Source: Actinacidiphila yanglinensis
Lineage (GTDB): Bacteria; Actinomycetota; Actinomycetes; Streptomycetales; Streptomycetaceae
Reading direction: 5' to 3'
DNA: 64,000 bases
Assembly: GCF_900107965.1 (NCBI RefSeq)
Contig: NZ_FNVU01000002.1
Location: 186,001-250,000, forward strand
Position numbers and translations under genes: made by a program. The notes under the pieces were generated by a model that saw nothing but the letters and a program-made list of their open reading frames with translations, was not told the origin of the DNA and did no database searches. Of the stretch, positions 1 through 8,679 are shown one piece after another. Each line of letters opens with the position of its first letter. Position 1 is the first letter of the stretch.

Positions 1-705
1 CCTGAGCGCCGCTTCCGCGAGGTTCCCGGTGCGGTGGTAGGCGGCGAGCCACTCGGCGTCCGGTGTACGGGACAACTCCACGGTCAGGCCCGGTTCCACG
101 GGCAGCGAGGTCAGCGGCGCCAGCGGCGCGGTGCGGATCAGGGTGTCCGCCTCCCGCACCCAGCCGAGCCGGTCCAGCTCCGCGGCGTACGGCGAGGAGT
201 CCTGCACCTGGAGCCGGGGCACCAGCCCGCGCTCCTCGTACCACCGCGTGACGGCCGCCAGGGCCTGCTCGGTCGGTATCCCCGGGTCGCCCGACGGCAG
301 CACCGAGTTGGCCCGGCGGGTGAAGCCTCCCGCCGCGCGCAGCACCCAGTCGCCGAGCGCCACCGACTCCGTCGCGGGCCAGGCGCGCGACGCCACGGCC
401 TCCATCGCGTCCGCCGTCACCACCGGCACCTCCGGACCGCGCCGGCCGCGCCCGCGCCGCTCCGGAGCGGGCGGCACCACCTTCCCGGCCACCAGCACCT
501 CCTCCTCGATCCGCACGCTCTCGCCGGTCCGCCGCGTGATGCAGACCACTCCGCTGTCCCAGGATGCGAGAACACCGACCGTATCGGTGAACGTAGGATG
601 CCCGTCGGTGACCTCGACCAACTGCCGGACGGAGACGCGTTTTCCCACGTCAGAAGGGGTAATGCGGATTTCGAGCCGTCCTCCGGACGAGAAATCCCCG
701 CGCAT
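1..705 (-). CDS. GNAT family N-acetyltransferase, C-terminus cut by window edge
   Basis: Reading leftward from an ATG at 705 gives 235 codons with no stop before the window edge, so the C-terminus is missing. The first 80 or so residues (MRGDFSSGGRLEIRI...) form a small beta-rich region with motifs such as SVRQLVEVTDG. The part from about residue 100 onward contains ALGDWVLRAAGGFTRRANS and PSGDPGIPTEQALA, typical of the actinobacterial GNAT acetyltransferases related to Rv0428c. The substrate cannot be told. An AGGGG stretch just upstream (plus strand 711-717) fits a ribosome binding site. The gene is divergent from the ferredoxin gene; the 108-base gap must hold both promoters. Confidence 0.8.
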   Translation of the reverse strand, partial: MRGDFSSGGRLEIRITPSDVGKRVSVRQLVEVTDGHPTFTDTVGVLASWDSGVVCITRRTGESVRIEEEVLVAGKVVPPAPERRGRGRRGPEVPVVTADAMEAVASRAWPATESVALGDWVLRAAGGFTRRANSVLPSGDPGIPTEQALAAVTRWYEERGLVPRLQVQDSSPYAAELDRLGWVREADTLIRTAPLAPLTSLPVEPGLTVELSRTPDAEWLAAYHRTGNLAEAALR

Positions 706-813
706 GACTGCCCCTCCTGTTCGGAACGTGCCCCGGAACGGAGATACTAGGTGTGGGCATCGACGACGCCGCGCTCCCGCGCGAGATGAGCCCTACCGAG
801 GAGGAACGACAGC

Positions 814-1134
814 GTGACCTACGTCATCGCGCAGCCTTGTGTCGACGTCAAGGACAAGGCGTGCATCGAAGAGTGCCCGGTCGACTGCATCTACGAGGGC
901 TCCCGGTCCTTGTACATCCATCCGGACGAGTGTGTCGACTGCGGCGCGTGTGAGCCGGTCTGCCCGGTGGAGGCGATCTTCTACGAGGACGACACCCCGG
1001 AGGAGTGGAAGGACTACTACAAGGCCAACGTCGAGTTCTTCGACGAGCTCGGTTCGCCCGGCGGCGCCTCGAAGCTGGGCCTGATCGAGCGCGACCACCC
1101 CTTCATCGCAGAGCTGCCCCCGCAGAACCAGTGA
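814..1134 (+). CDS. fdxA: 7Fe ferredoxin FdxA
   Basis: This 106-residue protein is a seven-iron bacterial ferredoxin, a soluble electron carrier. Seven cysteines match the [3Fe-4S]/[4Fe-4S] arrangement of Azotobacter ferredoxin I: C9, C17 and C50 for the 3Fe cluster and C21, C40, C43 and C46 for the 4Fe cluster, with C25 as the usual extra cysteine. The motif CVDCGACEPVCPVEAI is intact. The GTG start has a GAGGAA ribosome binding site about 8 bases upstream. It is followed by a strong hairpin and then dapC, so it is probably a single-gene transcript. Its redox partners are unknown. Confidence 0.95.
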   Translation: MTYVIAQPCVDVKDKACIEECPVDCIYEGSRSLYIHPDECVDCGACEPVCPVEAIFYEDDTPEEWKDYYKANVEFFDELGSPGGASKLGLIERDHPFIAELPPQNQ

Positions 1135-1162
1135 CCCGGTGACAACCCGCCAGGGCTGACAC

Positions 1163-1213
1163 CGCCGGGCCCCGTACGGCAGCGCACCCGCGCCGCCGCT
1201 ACGGGGCCCGGCG
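1163..1213 (+). terminator. hairpin terminator after fdxA
   Basis: A 14-bp inverted repeat (CGCCGGGCCCCGTA at 1163-1176 and its complement at 1200-1213) with a 23-base loop lies 29 bases after the fdxA stop. There is no T-run, as is common for Streptomyces terminators. It separates fdxA from dapC. Confidence 0.7.
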
Positions 1214-1245
1214 TCTGTGCCGCCCGCCCGAACCACCCAGCGAGA

Positions 1246-2352
1246 GTGAGCACGTTGAGCATCTCCGCCCGTCTCCCGGTCTTCCCCTGGGACCGCCTGG
1301 AGCCGTACAAGGCCACGGCGGCCGCGCACCCCGACGGCGTGGTCGACCTGTCCGTGGGCACCCCGGTGGACCCGGTCCCCGACGCGATCCGGCAGGCCCT
1401 GACCGCCGCCTCGGACAGCCCCGGCTACCCGCTGACCTACGGCACCGCCGCCCTGCGCGAGGCGGCCGCGGGCTACCTGCGCGACTGGCACGGCGTGAGC
1501 GGGGCGCAGGCGGCGCACATCCTGCCGCTGATCGGTTCCAAGGAACTCGTCGGCTGGCTGCCCACGCTGCTGGACCTGCGCGAGGGCGACCACGTCGGCT
1601 TCCCGGCGCTCGCCTACCCGACCTACGAGATCGGCGCGCTCATCGCGCGGGCCGAGGCGGTCGGTTACGACGACCCGCTCACCGACCTGGACACGGCCCG
1701 CACCAAGCTGCTCTGGCTCAACAGCCCGTCCAACCCGACCGGCCGGGTACTGTCCGCCGCCGAGCTGCGCCGGATCGTGGTCTGGGCCCGCGAGCACGGC
1801 ATCCTCGTCGTCTCCGACGAGTGCTACATCGAACTCGGCTGGGAGGGCACCGAGCCGGTCTCGGTCCTGCACCCCGAGGTGTGCGGCGACAGCCACGAGG
1901 GCCTGGTCGCCGTCCACTCGCTGTCCAAGCGGTCCAACTTCGCCGGCTACCGGGGCGCGTTCCTGGCCGGGGACCCCGAGGTCGTCGCCGAACTCCTCGC
2001 GGTCCGCAAGCACGCCGGGATGATCGTGCCGCAGCCGGTGCAGGCGGCGATGGTCGCGGCCCTGGGCGACCGCGACCACGCGGTCGCCCAGAAAGCACGC
2101 TACGCCCGGCGCCGCGCCGCGCTGCGCGGCGCGTTCGAGTCCGCCGGGTTCCGGATCCGGCACAGCGAGGCCAGCCTCTACCTGTGGGCGACCCGGGACG
2201 AGGACTGCTGGCAGACGGTCGGCGACCTCTCCAAGCTCGGCATCCTCGTCGCGCCCGGCGAGTTCTACGGGCCCACCGGGCAGTCGTTCGTCCGTATCGC
2301 GTTCACCGCCACGGACGAGCGGGTCGAGGCCGCGGTGGCACGGCTCGCCTGA
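1246..2352 (+). CDS. dapC: succinyldiaminopimelate transaminase DapC
   Basis: The 368-residue protein is a fold-type I PLP aminotransferase of the actinobacterial DapC group, which converts N-succinyl-2-amino-6-ketopimelate to N-succinyl-LL-2,6-diaminopimelate in lysine and peptidoglycan synthesis. Visible signatures are LSVGTPVDPVP near the N-terminus, the substrate/cofactor loop LNSPSNPTGRVL, VSDECYIELGW, and the PLP lysine in SLSKRSNFAGYRGAF. The GTG start at 1246 is preceded by GCGAGA, a weak ribosome binding site. dapE lies 3 kb downstream, after the IS element and two genes on the other strand. In related genomes fdxA, dapC and dapE are neighbours. Confidence 0.92.
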   Translation: MSTLSISARLPVFPWDRLEPYKATAAAHPDGVVDLSVGTPVDPVPDAIRQALTAASDSPGYPLTYGTAALREAAAGYLRDWHGVSGAQAAHILPLIGSKELVGWLPTLLDLREGDHVGFPALAYPTYEIGALIARAEAVGYDDPLTDLDTARTKLLWLNSPSNPTGRVLSAAELRRIVVWAREHGILVVSDECYIELGWEGTEPVSVLHPEVCGDSHEGLVAVHSLSKRSNFAGYRGAFLAGDPEVVAELLAVRKHAGMIVPQPVQAAMVAALGDRDHAVAQKARYARRRAALRGAFESAGFRIRHSEASLYLWATRDEDCWQTVGDLSKLGILVAPGEFYGPTGQSFVRIAFTATDERVEAAVARLA

Positions 2353-2485
2353 CCCGGACTCCGACCCGGTCCGGCGGGGCTCGCCGCCTCTGGAGCCTGT
2401 CTCTTGGAAGTGTGGTGCGCAGGGTGCTGCCTGCCGGATCGATCACCTGTGTCGGCGTGGGCGGCATGGTGCGAAACTTCGGGCC

Positions 2486-3042
2486 ATGACCTCACCCGAG
2501 CTCAGTGACCTGGACTATCTCCGGGAGATCGAGCGTCTTGCCAACCGCGTCAGTGTGGAGGCATCCAACGAGGGCTGGCTCTCGTTCCAGGCAGACCCGG
2601 ATGAGGCGACACCACTCCAGCGCAGCGTGAACGTGCTTGCTCGGGCTCTGCGCCACTACCACTTCGAGGGTGACGGTTGCCTGGACGAGGACCGGCCTCT
2701 TGTCCGCCTCGTCGGAGCCTCGGTGTTGAAGCCCGGGGCCATGCCGGCCGAGTGGAGGAGGCATATGAGGAGGCGTGCGCGCGGATCGGGGTCGACCCCA
2801 GGCCGGAGGGGTGGGCTCTGTGGAACACGTGGAGCGACGGGGACCTGAAGGTGACCATGGTGGTGTCCGCGGTCGAGACGACCGAGGGGCTGTTCGAGAA
2901 CTGGGCGCGAGGGAGGGCACTCGACCCGGTGTCGCCGCTGCCGTCCCAGGTCGCCCTCGTCCGCCAGGGCTGGACAGGACCGATGACGTTCTCGCCCCGC
3001 GGTGTCAGGCGAACCGGCCTTGGCGGTCGGCCGCTGTCCTAG
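2486..3042 (+). pseudogene. frameshifted hypothetical gene inside the IS element
   Basis: Two reading frames together make one plausible protein of about 185 residues. The first runs from ATG 2486 (MTSPELSDLDYLREIERLAN...) to GAMPAE at about 2752. The second continues as VEEAYEEACARIGVDP and ends at the TAG at 3040-3042. Adding one G between 2752 and 2753 joins them without loss, so a single-base deletion is the simplest explanation. No function is recognised; the sequence looks like the small acidic hypothetical proteins common in Streptomyces. It is convergent with the transposase gene, 14 bases away. Sequencing error is possible. Confidence 0.65.
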
Positions 3043-3056
3043 GCTCTCGCCCTCGG

Positions 3057-3791
3057 TCAGCGCCGTGTCCACATGGGAATCGCAGTGAGACGCAGTGCGG
3101 CCTGGTAGGCGATGGCGAGCTGGTCGGTTCGCAGGGCCGGACCACGCCACTGCTTGAGCCGATTGATGCACCGTTCAACGGCGTTGCGCTGCTTGTACGC
3201 CTCTGCGTCGAAGCCGGGCGGGCGGCCACCGGCGCGGCCTCGCCGCAGTCGGTGACCGTTTTGGTCGGCGGGCTGCGGGATCACGGCGCGGATACCTCGC
3301 CGCCGGCGATGCTCACGGATCGCACGGGACGAGTACGCGCGGTCTGCCAGGACGGCGTCCGGCCGGGTTCGCGGTCGTCCTGGCCCGCTTCGCGGAACGC
3401 GGATGCCTGCCATGACCGCCTCGAAGGCCGGCGCGTCGCCCGCCTGTCCCGCGGCGGCTCCGGCGGCGTGCTGGTGAGCCCGACAGACGGTGGAGTCCAC
3501 CGACTCGGTCCAATCGATGGCGTCAGCACCGTCAGCCGCCGCCAAGAGCGCGGCAAGGATCCGTTCCCAGGTTCCGGCCACGGCCCACCTGAGCAGCCGC
3601 TTGTGAGCCCTCTGGAATGAGCTCAGCCCGTCCGGCAGATCCCGCCAGGGCGAGCCAGTGCGGTACTTCCACGCGATGGCCTCCAGAGTTCGACGATGGT
3701 CGGCCCATCTCCGACCACGGACCGGATCGGCCGGCATCAACGGCTCGATCCGGTCCCACATCGCATCACTGATCACCCACCGGACCGACAC
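3057..3791 (-). CDS. IS5 family transposase, internally deleted
   Basis: The 244-residue product begins at a GTG (3791) with VRWVISDAMWDRIEPLMP and has the DDE acids of IS5-type transposases: D99 in DSTVCRAHQH, D150 in LADRAYSS and E206 in RNAVERCINRLKQWRG. Family members of this type normally have some 30 more residues between the first two acids, including a stretch like GGLTTKIHLAVD. Here HQHAAGA runs straight into AGQAGDAPAFEAVM. The frame stays open, so this is an in-frame internal deletion that removes core strands of the catalytic fold. The enzyme is probably inactive. Confidence 0.85.
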   Translation of the reverse strand: MSVRWVISDAMWDRIEPLMPADPVRGRRWADHRRTLEAIAWKYRTGSPWRDLPDGLSSFQRAHKRLLRWAVAGTWERILAALLAAADGADAIDWTESVDSTVCRAHQHAAGAAAGQAGDAPAFEAVMAGIRVPRSGPGRPRTRPDAVLADRAYSSRAIREHRRRRGIRAVIPQPADQNGHRLRRGRAGGRPPGFDAEAYKQRNAVERCINRLKQWRGPALRTDQLAIAYQAALRLTAIPMWTRR

Positions 3792-3828
3792 ACCTGTTCA
3801 ACCGAGGAGCAGATCAACGAGACACGCT

Positions 3829-4308
3829 CTAGCGGAGGGGCAGCTGGTCCGTCGCCAGGGGGGTGCCGAGGGGGAGGTTGCCCGTGTTCGGGAGGGCCGC
3901 CAGCGGCAGGGACTCGGCGCCCGGCACGGCCCCGCCCGCGGACTCGCCGGTGGCCCCCGCGATCCGGCCGGCCGCGTCGGTCCCCTGCGCGGCGGCGTGC
4001 TGCGCGATCGGCACGCCGGTGGTGCCCGCGGTGCCCACCACGTGGTCGGCGGCCGGGAGCGCGGTGTCGAGCGCCTGCGTCCCGGAGTGGTCGGCGAGCG
4101 TCGTCGCCTGGTGCGACGCGCCGTTGACCGTGCCCCCGAGGTCGGCGTTGCCGAGGCTGCCGGTGTCGAGGCTGGACAGCCCGCCGAGGCCGTTGAGCTG
4201 CGGCTGGGTGGTGGCGGCGTGCGCGGCGCCCGCACCGATCAGGGGAGCGGCGGCGGCGCCGAGCAGTAGGGCGGCCTGGGCGATCCGGCGCGGGAGGGGG
4301 AGGGACAT
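3829..4308 (-). CDS. small secreted Ala/Gly-rich protein
   Basis: A 159-residue product starts at ATG 4308 with an AAGGAG site 5-6 bases upstream. Residues 1-31 are a clear signal peptide (MSLPLPRR followed by a hydrophobic AALLLGAAAAPLIGAGA core and a cleavage site near AHAA). The mature part is low in complexity, rich in Ala, Gly, Leu and Thr, with no recognised catalytic motif. Similar short secreted proteins are frequent in Streptomyces; the function is unknown. The stop codon TAG overlaps the outermost base of the IS right end, so the natural C-terminus may have been altered by the insertion. Confidence 0.75.
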   Translation of the reverse strand: MSLPLPRRIAQAALLLGAAAAPLIGAGAAHAATTQPQLNGLGGLSSLDTGSLGNADLGGTVNGASHQATTLADHSGTQALDTALPAADHVVGTAGTTGVPIAQHAAAQGTDAAGRIAGATGESAGGAVPGAESLPLAALPNTGNLPLGTPLATDQLPLR

Positions 4309-4460
4309 GTTGCTCCTTACGGCGGGACGCGCGGTCGAAACCTGGCGTCCGGGTGAATTCGTGACCCGTTGGTCGCCGTGACTACCGCTCAACTCCCGCC
4401 AAGGTTGCGGCCGTTCGAGTGAATCGCAGCGAAAGGCGCACTTCCGGGTGAATCCCGGGG

Positions 4461-5417
4461 CTACTTTGCGACGGTGATCCGTACGAGCCCGTCCGCGTCC
4501 GCGGAGCCGCCCTTCGCGTTCGTACCGGTCTGGTCCTGATCGGTCTTCTGCCACCCTTTGTCCGACTTCGCGGCCTGCCAGCGCATGTCGGCGAAGCTCA
4601 CCTGCTCCACCTTCAGGTCGTGCGCGTGCGCCACCGCCCACTGAGCCAGCTCCCAGCCGCGCCGCTTCCCCGCGCCCGCGACGGTGCCCGCGGCCGGCGC
4701 CGACGGCACCGCCACGGTGCGCGGCTCGCTGTCGTTCCGCGGGTGCACCTGGCTGCCGAACTCCCGCTTCAGCCGCGCCGTCACCTGCGCGGTGTCGCCC
4801 AGCCGCCCGCCCGCGCTGTACGCGGTGTTCGCGCCGGTGGTGCAGCTCAGCGCGCCGCCGTAGTCACCGGTCAGTGCGGCCGACAGCGCCGTCGCGTCCG
4901 CCTCGTGCTTCGCGTACGCCTGCGGGTAGCCGCTGTGCTGCACGTCCTGTGCGGCGACGGTCAGTGGCAGCCGGGTGTAGCCCTGGATCTTCACCAGGCG
5001 GTCGAAGAACGAGTTCGACGCGTACACCGGGTCCTTGATCTGCTGCGCGGTGCCCCACCCCTGCGAGGGGCGCTGCTGGAACAGGCCGAGCGAGTCGCGG
5101 TCGCCGGAGCTCAGGTTCTCCAGCTGGGACTCCTGCATCGACGTCGCCAGCGCTATCGTCAGGGCCCGCTCGGGCAGGCCCCTCGACATCGCCACCGCCG
5201 CGATGGTGGCCGCGTCGGCGGCCTGGTCCTGGTCCAGGTCCAGGCCCGCGCCGTCGGTGGCCACGGTGCAGCCCGCGGCCGCGGGATTGTTCTTGTTCAC
5301 GAAGTGGTACGCCACGTAGCCCGCCACCGCGAGCAGGACGACAAGACCGGCGACGAAGCGCAACCCGCAGCCGCGGCCGCGCTTCTTCTCGCTCGCTGGG
5401 GACGGCGAATCGGGCAC
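4461..5417 (-). CDS. membrane-anchored lytic-transglycosylase-like protein
   Basis: The 318-residue product starts at GTG 5417. A basic N-terminus ([10 protein letters not shown]) precedes one membrane segment ([18 protein letters not shown], about residues 20-40), so the rest is extracellular. Residues 85-150 contain [20 protein letters not shown] and [15 protein letters not shown], a goose-lysozyme/transglycosylase-like pattern with a glutamate in MQESQ. The C-terminal third ([14 protein letters not shown]...) resembles a repeated secreted domain of unknown role. Such proteins are often annotated vaguely in Streptomyces. A role in cell-wall remodelling is inferred, not shown. It is divergent from dapE, 68 bases away. 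Confidence 0.7.
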   Translation of the reverse strand: MPDSPSPASEKKRGRGCGLRFVAGLVVLLAVAGYVAYHFVNKNNPAAAGCTVATDGAGLDLDQDQAADAATIAAVAMSRGLPERALTIALATSMQESQLENLSSGDRDSLGLFQQRPSQGWGTAQQIKDPVYASNSFFDRLVKIQGYTRLPLTVAAQDVQHSGYPQAYAKHEADATALSAALTGDYGGALSCTTGANTAYSAGGRLGDTAQVTARLKREFGSQVHPRNDSEPRTVAVPSAPAAGTVAGAGKRRGWELAQWAVAHAHDLKVEQVSFADMRWQAAKSDKGWQKTDQDQTGTNAKGGSADADGLVRITVAK

Positions 5418-5485
5418 GCCCGAACCCTACCGAATCCGATGGCCGTCACCCGCCGCCCCGACCCCCGCGCGCCTATCCTTCGGGG

Positions 5486-6553
5486 ATGGGAATCGAGCTT
5501 GACCTGGAACAGGATGTCGCCGCACTGACCGCCCAGTTGGTCGATGTGGAGTCGGAGAGCCGGGCGGAGAAGGAACTGGCCGACCTCGTGGAGGCCGCGC
5601 TGCGCGCCCACCCGCACCTGAGGGTGGACCGCGACGGCGACGCCGTGGTGGCCCGCACCGAACTCGGCCGCGCGGAGCGGGTGGTGCTGGCCGGCCATCT
5701 CGACACGGTGCCCGTCGCCGACAACCTGCCGTCCCGGCTCGATTCCGAGGGGGTCCTGTGGGGCTGCGGCACCTCCGACATGAAGGCGGGCGTGGCGGTG
5801 CAGTTGAAACTGGCCGCCGGGCTGCGCGCGCCCAACCGCGACCTGACCTTCGTGTTCTACGACGCCGAGGAGATCGCCGCCGAGTTCAACGGGCTCAAGC
5901 GCCTCGCCGAGCACCACCCGGACTGGCTGGCCGGGGACTTCGCGGTGCTCATGGAGCCCACCGACGGCCGGGTGGACGGCGGTTGCCAGGGCACGCTGCG
6001 GGTACGGGTGCAGACCACCGGCCGCCGCGCCCACTCCGCCCGCAGCTGGCTCGGCGAGAACGCCATCCACAAGGCCGCCCCGATCCTGGCCCGGCTGGCG
6101 GCGTACGCACCGCGCCGGGTCGAGATCGACGGCCTGGTCTACCCGGAGGGCCTGAACGCGGTCCTGATCGAGGGCGGCCACGCCGGGAACGTGATCCCGG
6201 ACTCCTGCGCGGTCACCGTCAACTACCGCTTCTCCCCGGACCAGAGCGAGGCGGAGGCGCTGGAGCGGGTGCGCGAGGTCTTCGACGGCTTCGAGGTGGT
6301 GCTCACCGACAGCGCCCCGGGCGCGCTGCCCGGCCTGTCCCAGCCGGCCGCCGCCGCGTTCGTGGCGGCGATCGGCACCCCGCCCGCGGCGAAGGAGGCG
6401 TGGACGGACGTGGCCCGCTTCTCCGCGCTGGGCGTGCCCGCGGTGAACTACGGCCCCGGCGACCCCACCCTCGCCCACACCCGCGAGGAGAACGTCCGGG
6501 TCGCCGCCGTGCGCGAGGCCGAGCGCAAGCTCCGCGCCTGGCTCTCCGCGTAG
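5486..6553 (+). CDS. dapE: succinyl-diaminopimelate desuccinylase DapE
   Basis: The 355-residue M20-family metallohydrolase removes succinate from N-succinyl-LL-diaminopimelate, giving LL-DAP for lysine and for the LL-DAP peptidoglycan of Streptomyces. Metal and catalytic residues are in place: H71 and D73 in GHLDTVP, D98 in GTSDMKAG, E128/E129 in [10 protein letters not shown], and a C-terminal histidine in LAHTREEN. The dimerisation domain runs from about residue 175 to 285. The ATG start at 5486 follows CTTCGGGG. It forms a natural pair with dapC upstream, separated here by the IS element and two minus-strand genes. Confidence 0.93.
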   Translation: MGIELDLEQDVAALTAQLVDVESESRAEKELADLVEAALRAHPHLRVDRDGDAVVARTELGRAERVVLAGHLDTVPVADNLPSRLDSEGVLWGCGTSDMKAGVAVQLKLAAGLRAPNRDLTFVFYDAEEIAAEFNGLKRLAEHHPDWLAGDFAVLMEPTDGRVDGGCQGTLRVRVQTTGRRAHSARSWLGENAIHKAAPILARLAAYAPRRVEIDGLVYPEGLNAVLIEGGHAGNVIPDSCAVTVNYRFSPDQSEAEALERVREVFDGFEVVLTDSAPGALPGLSQPAAAAFVAAIGTPPAAKEAWTDVARFSALGVPAVNYGPGDPTLAHTREENVRVAAVREAERKLRAWLSA

Positions 6554-6648
6554 CCCGGGGCGTCCGGGAGGCGCCGGGCCGAACGCTTCACGTGGTCTTC
6601 CCGTCGTCTTCCCGCCGTCGGTGGCTCCTCGGTGCGTACGCTGCGGGT

Positions 6649-7479
6649 ATGACATCAGACGCAACCGACCCCGACGGCGCGGGTGAGAACGCCGACGAGT
6701 GGCAGGACGCGGCGGCCGCGGCCAACGCCGCGGCCGAGAGCCGGCCGGAGGGCAGGGGCTGGCCCGAACGGCACACCGGCCCGGTGATCCGCCGGCGCGG
6801 CCAGGTGCTCTCCGGCACCACGGACCAGCGGCTGCTGGACAGCCGCGGCGCCACCGACTGGGTGCACAGCGATCCGTGGCGGGTGCTGCGCATCCAGTCC
6901 GAGTTCGTGGAGGGCTTCGGCGCGCTCGCGGAACTCGGCCCCGCGGTCAGCGTCTTCGGCTCCGCGCGCACCGCGGTCGACTCCCGCGAGTACGACGCGG
7001 GCGTGCGGATCGGCCGCGCGCTGGCGGAGGCCGGCTTCGCCGTCATCACCGGGGGCGGGCCCGGCGCCATGGAAGCGGCCAACAAGGGCGCGCTCGCCGC
7101 CGGCGGGGTGTCCGTCGGCCTCGGCATCGAGCTGCCCTTCGAGCAGGGGCTCAACCCCTACGTCGACATCGGCGTCAACTTCCGCTACTTCTTCGTCCGC
7201 AAGACGATGTTCGTCAAGTACGCCCGCGGTTTCGTGGTGCTCCCGGGCGGGTTCGGCACCCTCGACGAGCTCTTCGAGGCGCTCACCCTCGTCCAGACCA
7301 AGAAGGTCACCCGGTTCCCGATCGTGCTCTTCGGCTCCGAGTACTGGGGCGGCCTCGTCTCCTGGGTCCGCCAGACCCTCGTGGCCGAGGGGAAGGCATC
7401 CCCGGCCGACCTCGAACTCTTCCACATCACCGACGACGTCGACGACGCGGTGGAAAGGGTCACCAAGGAGAGCGCGTAG
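6649..7479 (+). CDS. TIGR00730/LOG family Rossmann protein
   Basis: The 276-residue protein has an acidic, poorly conserved N-terminus (about 40 residues) and then a LOG-type domain, with VITGGGPGAMEAANKGA near residue 130 and the family motif VVLPGGFGTLDELFE near residue 200. Proteins with these two motifs are often cytokinin riboside monophosphate phosphoribohydrolases. Others in bacteria act on further nucleotides, so the substrate is not certain. It lies 95 bases after dapE. The corresponding M. tuberculosis gene, Rv1205, is also near dapE and folP2. Start chosen at ATG 6649, the first ATG of the coding-biased region. Confidence 0.88.
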   Translation: MTSDATDPDGAGENADEWQDAAAAANAAAESRPEGRGWPERHTGPVIRRRGQVLSGTTDQRLLDSRGATDWVHSDPWRVLRIQSEFVEGFGALAELGPAVSVFGSARTAVDSREYDAGVRIGRALAEAGFAVITGGGPGAMEAANKGALAAGGVSVGLGIELPFEQGLNPYVDIGVNFRYFFVRKTMFVKYARGFVVLPGGFGTLDELFEALTLVQTKKVTRFPIVLFGSEYWGGLVSWVRQTLVAEGKASPADLELFHITDDVDDAVERVTKESA

Positions 7480-7483
7480 TGGG

Positions 7484-7707
7484 GTGCCCCTGACCCCCGC
7501 GGTGCCGCGTCCTGCCCGGTTCAGGGACCACCTGCCGGTGGCCGGTTGCTCGCGCAGTTCCCCGCGCCCCTGGTTTGTGACCCTCTTTTCGCGGAGGGAG
7601 CCGCACTTATCAAGGGGCGCGGGGAACTGCGCGACAAGCCACAGCGGACCGCAAGGTCCCTCAACCGCGGACAGGGGCAGCCCGGGGGGTCAGGGGCACC
7701 CTGGGGG
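7484..7707. repeat. palindromic intergenic repeat, copy 1
   Basis: The gap between the convergent LOG and folP2-like genes is filled by repeated, self-complementary sequence. CGCGCAGTTCCCCGCGCCCC (7552-7571) is the complement of GGGGCGCGGGGAACTGCGCG (7614-7633), so the whole can fold into a long hairpin. The centre carries CCCTCTTTTCGCGGAGGG. It also has GGGACCACCTGCCGGTGG, shared with copies 3 and 4. It probably ends transcription from both sides. Confidence 0.75.
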
Positions 7708-8571
7708 CTACGCGAGGCCGCGACGGGCGACGCGGGGGGCCCGGTACCCGGCAATCGCGGAGACCATCTCCAGGACCTGCCGGGTCTCCGGCACCTCGTG
7801 GACGCGGTACACCTGCGCCCCCAGCCACGAAGACACCGCGGTCGCCGCGAGCGTCCCGATCAACCTCTCCTTCACCGGCCGGTCCAGCGTCTCGCCGACG
7901 AAATCCTTGTTGGACAGGGAGACCAGCACCGGCCACCCGGTCGCCGTCATCTCCGGCAGCCGCCGCGTCGCCTCCAGCGAGTGCCGGGTGTTCTTGCCGA
8001 AGTCGTGCCCGGGGTCGATGAGGATGCCGTCCCGCCGTACCCCAAGCGCCTCCGCCCGCTCGGCGAGCCCGACCGTGACGCGCAGGATGTCCGCCATCAC
8101 GTCGTCGTAGCCGATCCGGTGCGGCCGGGTCCGCGGCCGTGCCCCGCCCGCGTGAGTGCACACCAACCCCACGCCGTACCGCGCGGCCACCTCCGCGACT
8201 GCGGGGTCGACCCCGCCCCACGCGTCGTTGAGGAGATCCGCGCCGGCCTCGCACACCGCCTCGGCGACCTCGTGCCGCCAGGTGTCCACGCTGATCACCA
8301 CATCGGGGTGGCGGCGGCGCACCTCGGCGACGAAGCCGACCGTGCGCCGGATCTCCTCCTGCGCCGACACCTCCTCGCCGGGCCCCGCCTTCACCCCGCC
8401 GATGTCCACGATCGCGGCGCCCTCGGCGACCACCTCGGCGACCCGCTGGAGCGCCGGCTCGTCGCTGAAGGTGGCCCCCTGGTCGTAGAACGAGTCCGGC
8501 GTCCGGTTCACGATCGCCATGATCACCGGCTCCCGTTCGCCGAATTCCCGGGTGCCCAGCCGAAGTCCCAC
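7708..8571 (-). CDS. folP2: FolP2-like dihydropteroate synthase homologue
   Basis: The 287-residue TIM-barrel protein belongs to the second actinobacterial dihydropteroate synthase group. It has MAIVNRTPDSFYDQGATF where true DHPS has NVTPDSFSDGG, then VDIGGVKAGPGE, ISVDTWR, NDAWGG, LIDPGHDFGKN and VSLSNKDFVGETL. FolP2 of mycobacteria, to my knowledge, does not give normal DHPS activity, so the folate role should not be assumed. I chose the GTG at 8571 because the AGGAG on the minus strand then lies 5 bases away; an in-frame GTG at 8577 would be too close. M. tuberculosis folP2 (Rv1207) has the same neighbours, except that gpgS is absent here. Confidence 0.82.
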   Translation of the reverse strand: MGLRLGTREFGEREPVIMAIVNRTPDSFYDQGATFSDEPALQRVAEVVAEGAAIVDIGGVKAGPGEEVSAQEEIRRTVGFVAEVRRRHPDVVISVDTWRHEVAEAVCEAGADLLNDAWGGVDPAVAEVAARYGVGLVCTHAGGARPRTRPHRIGYDDVMADILRVTVGLAERAEALGVRRDGILIDPGHDFGKNTRHSLEATRRLPEMTATGWPVLVSLSNKDFVGETLDRPVKERLIGTLAATAVSSWLGAQVYRVHEVPETRQVLEMVSAIAGYRAPRVARRGLA

Positions 8572-8679
8572 GGTCACTCCTCATCTCAGACTCATGCGAT
8601 CGTGGCACGATCGTGCCTGACATGGAGGACCTGCCGATCCGGACGGCAGGTCCCTGGGCCGTACCCCCGGGAGATCGAC

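Larger units (their letters stand above)
2393..3829. mobile_element. IS5-type element with imperfect terminal repeats and a passenger gene
   Basis: The left end GAGCCTGTCTCTTGGAAGTG (2393-2412) and the inverted right end GAGCGTGTCTCGTTGATCTG (3829 back to 3810) agree at 15 of 20 positions, 10 of the first 11. Between them lie a broken plus-strand gene (2486-3042) and an IS5-type transposase gene on the minus strand (3057-3791). The 1437-bp length is more than the transposase alone needs, so the unit either carries a passenger or is a composite of two ends. No convincing target duplication is seen: the flanks are CTG on the left and TAG on the right. Confidence 0.6.

Noticed and set aside
2385..3835. 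Target-site duplication of the IS element
   Set aside because: Left flank CTG and right flank TAG do not match, and longer comparison gives nothing, so no duplication is claimed.
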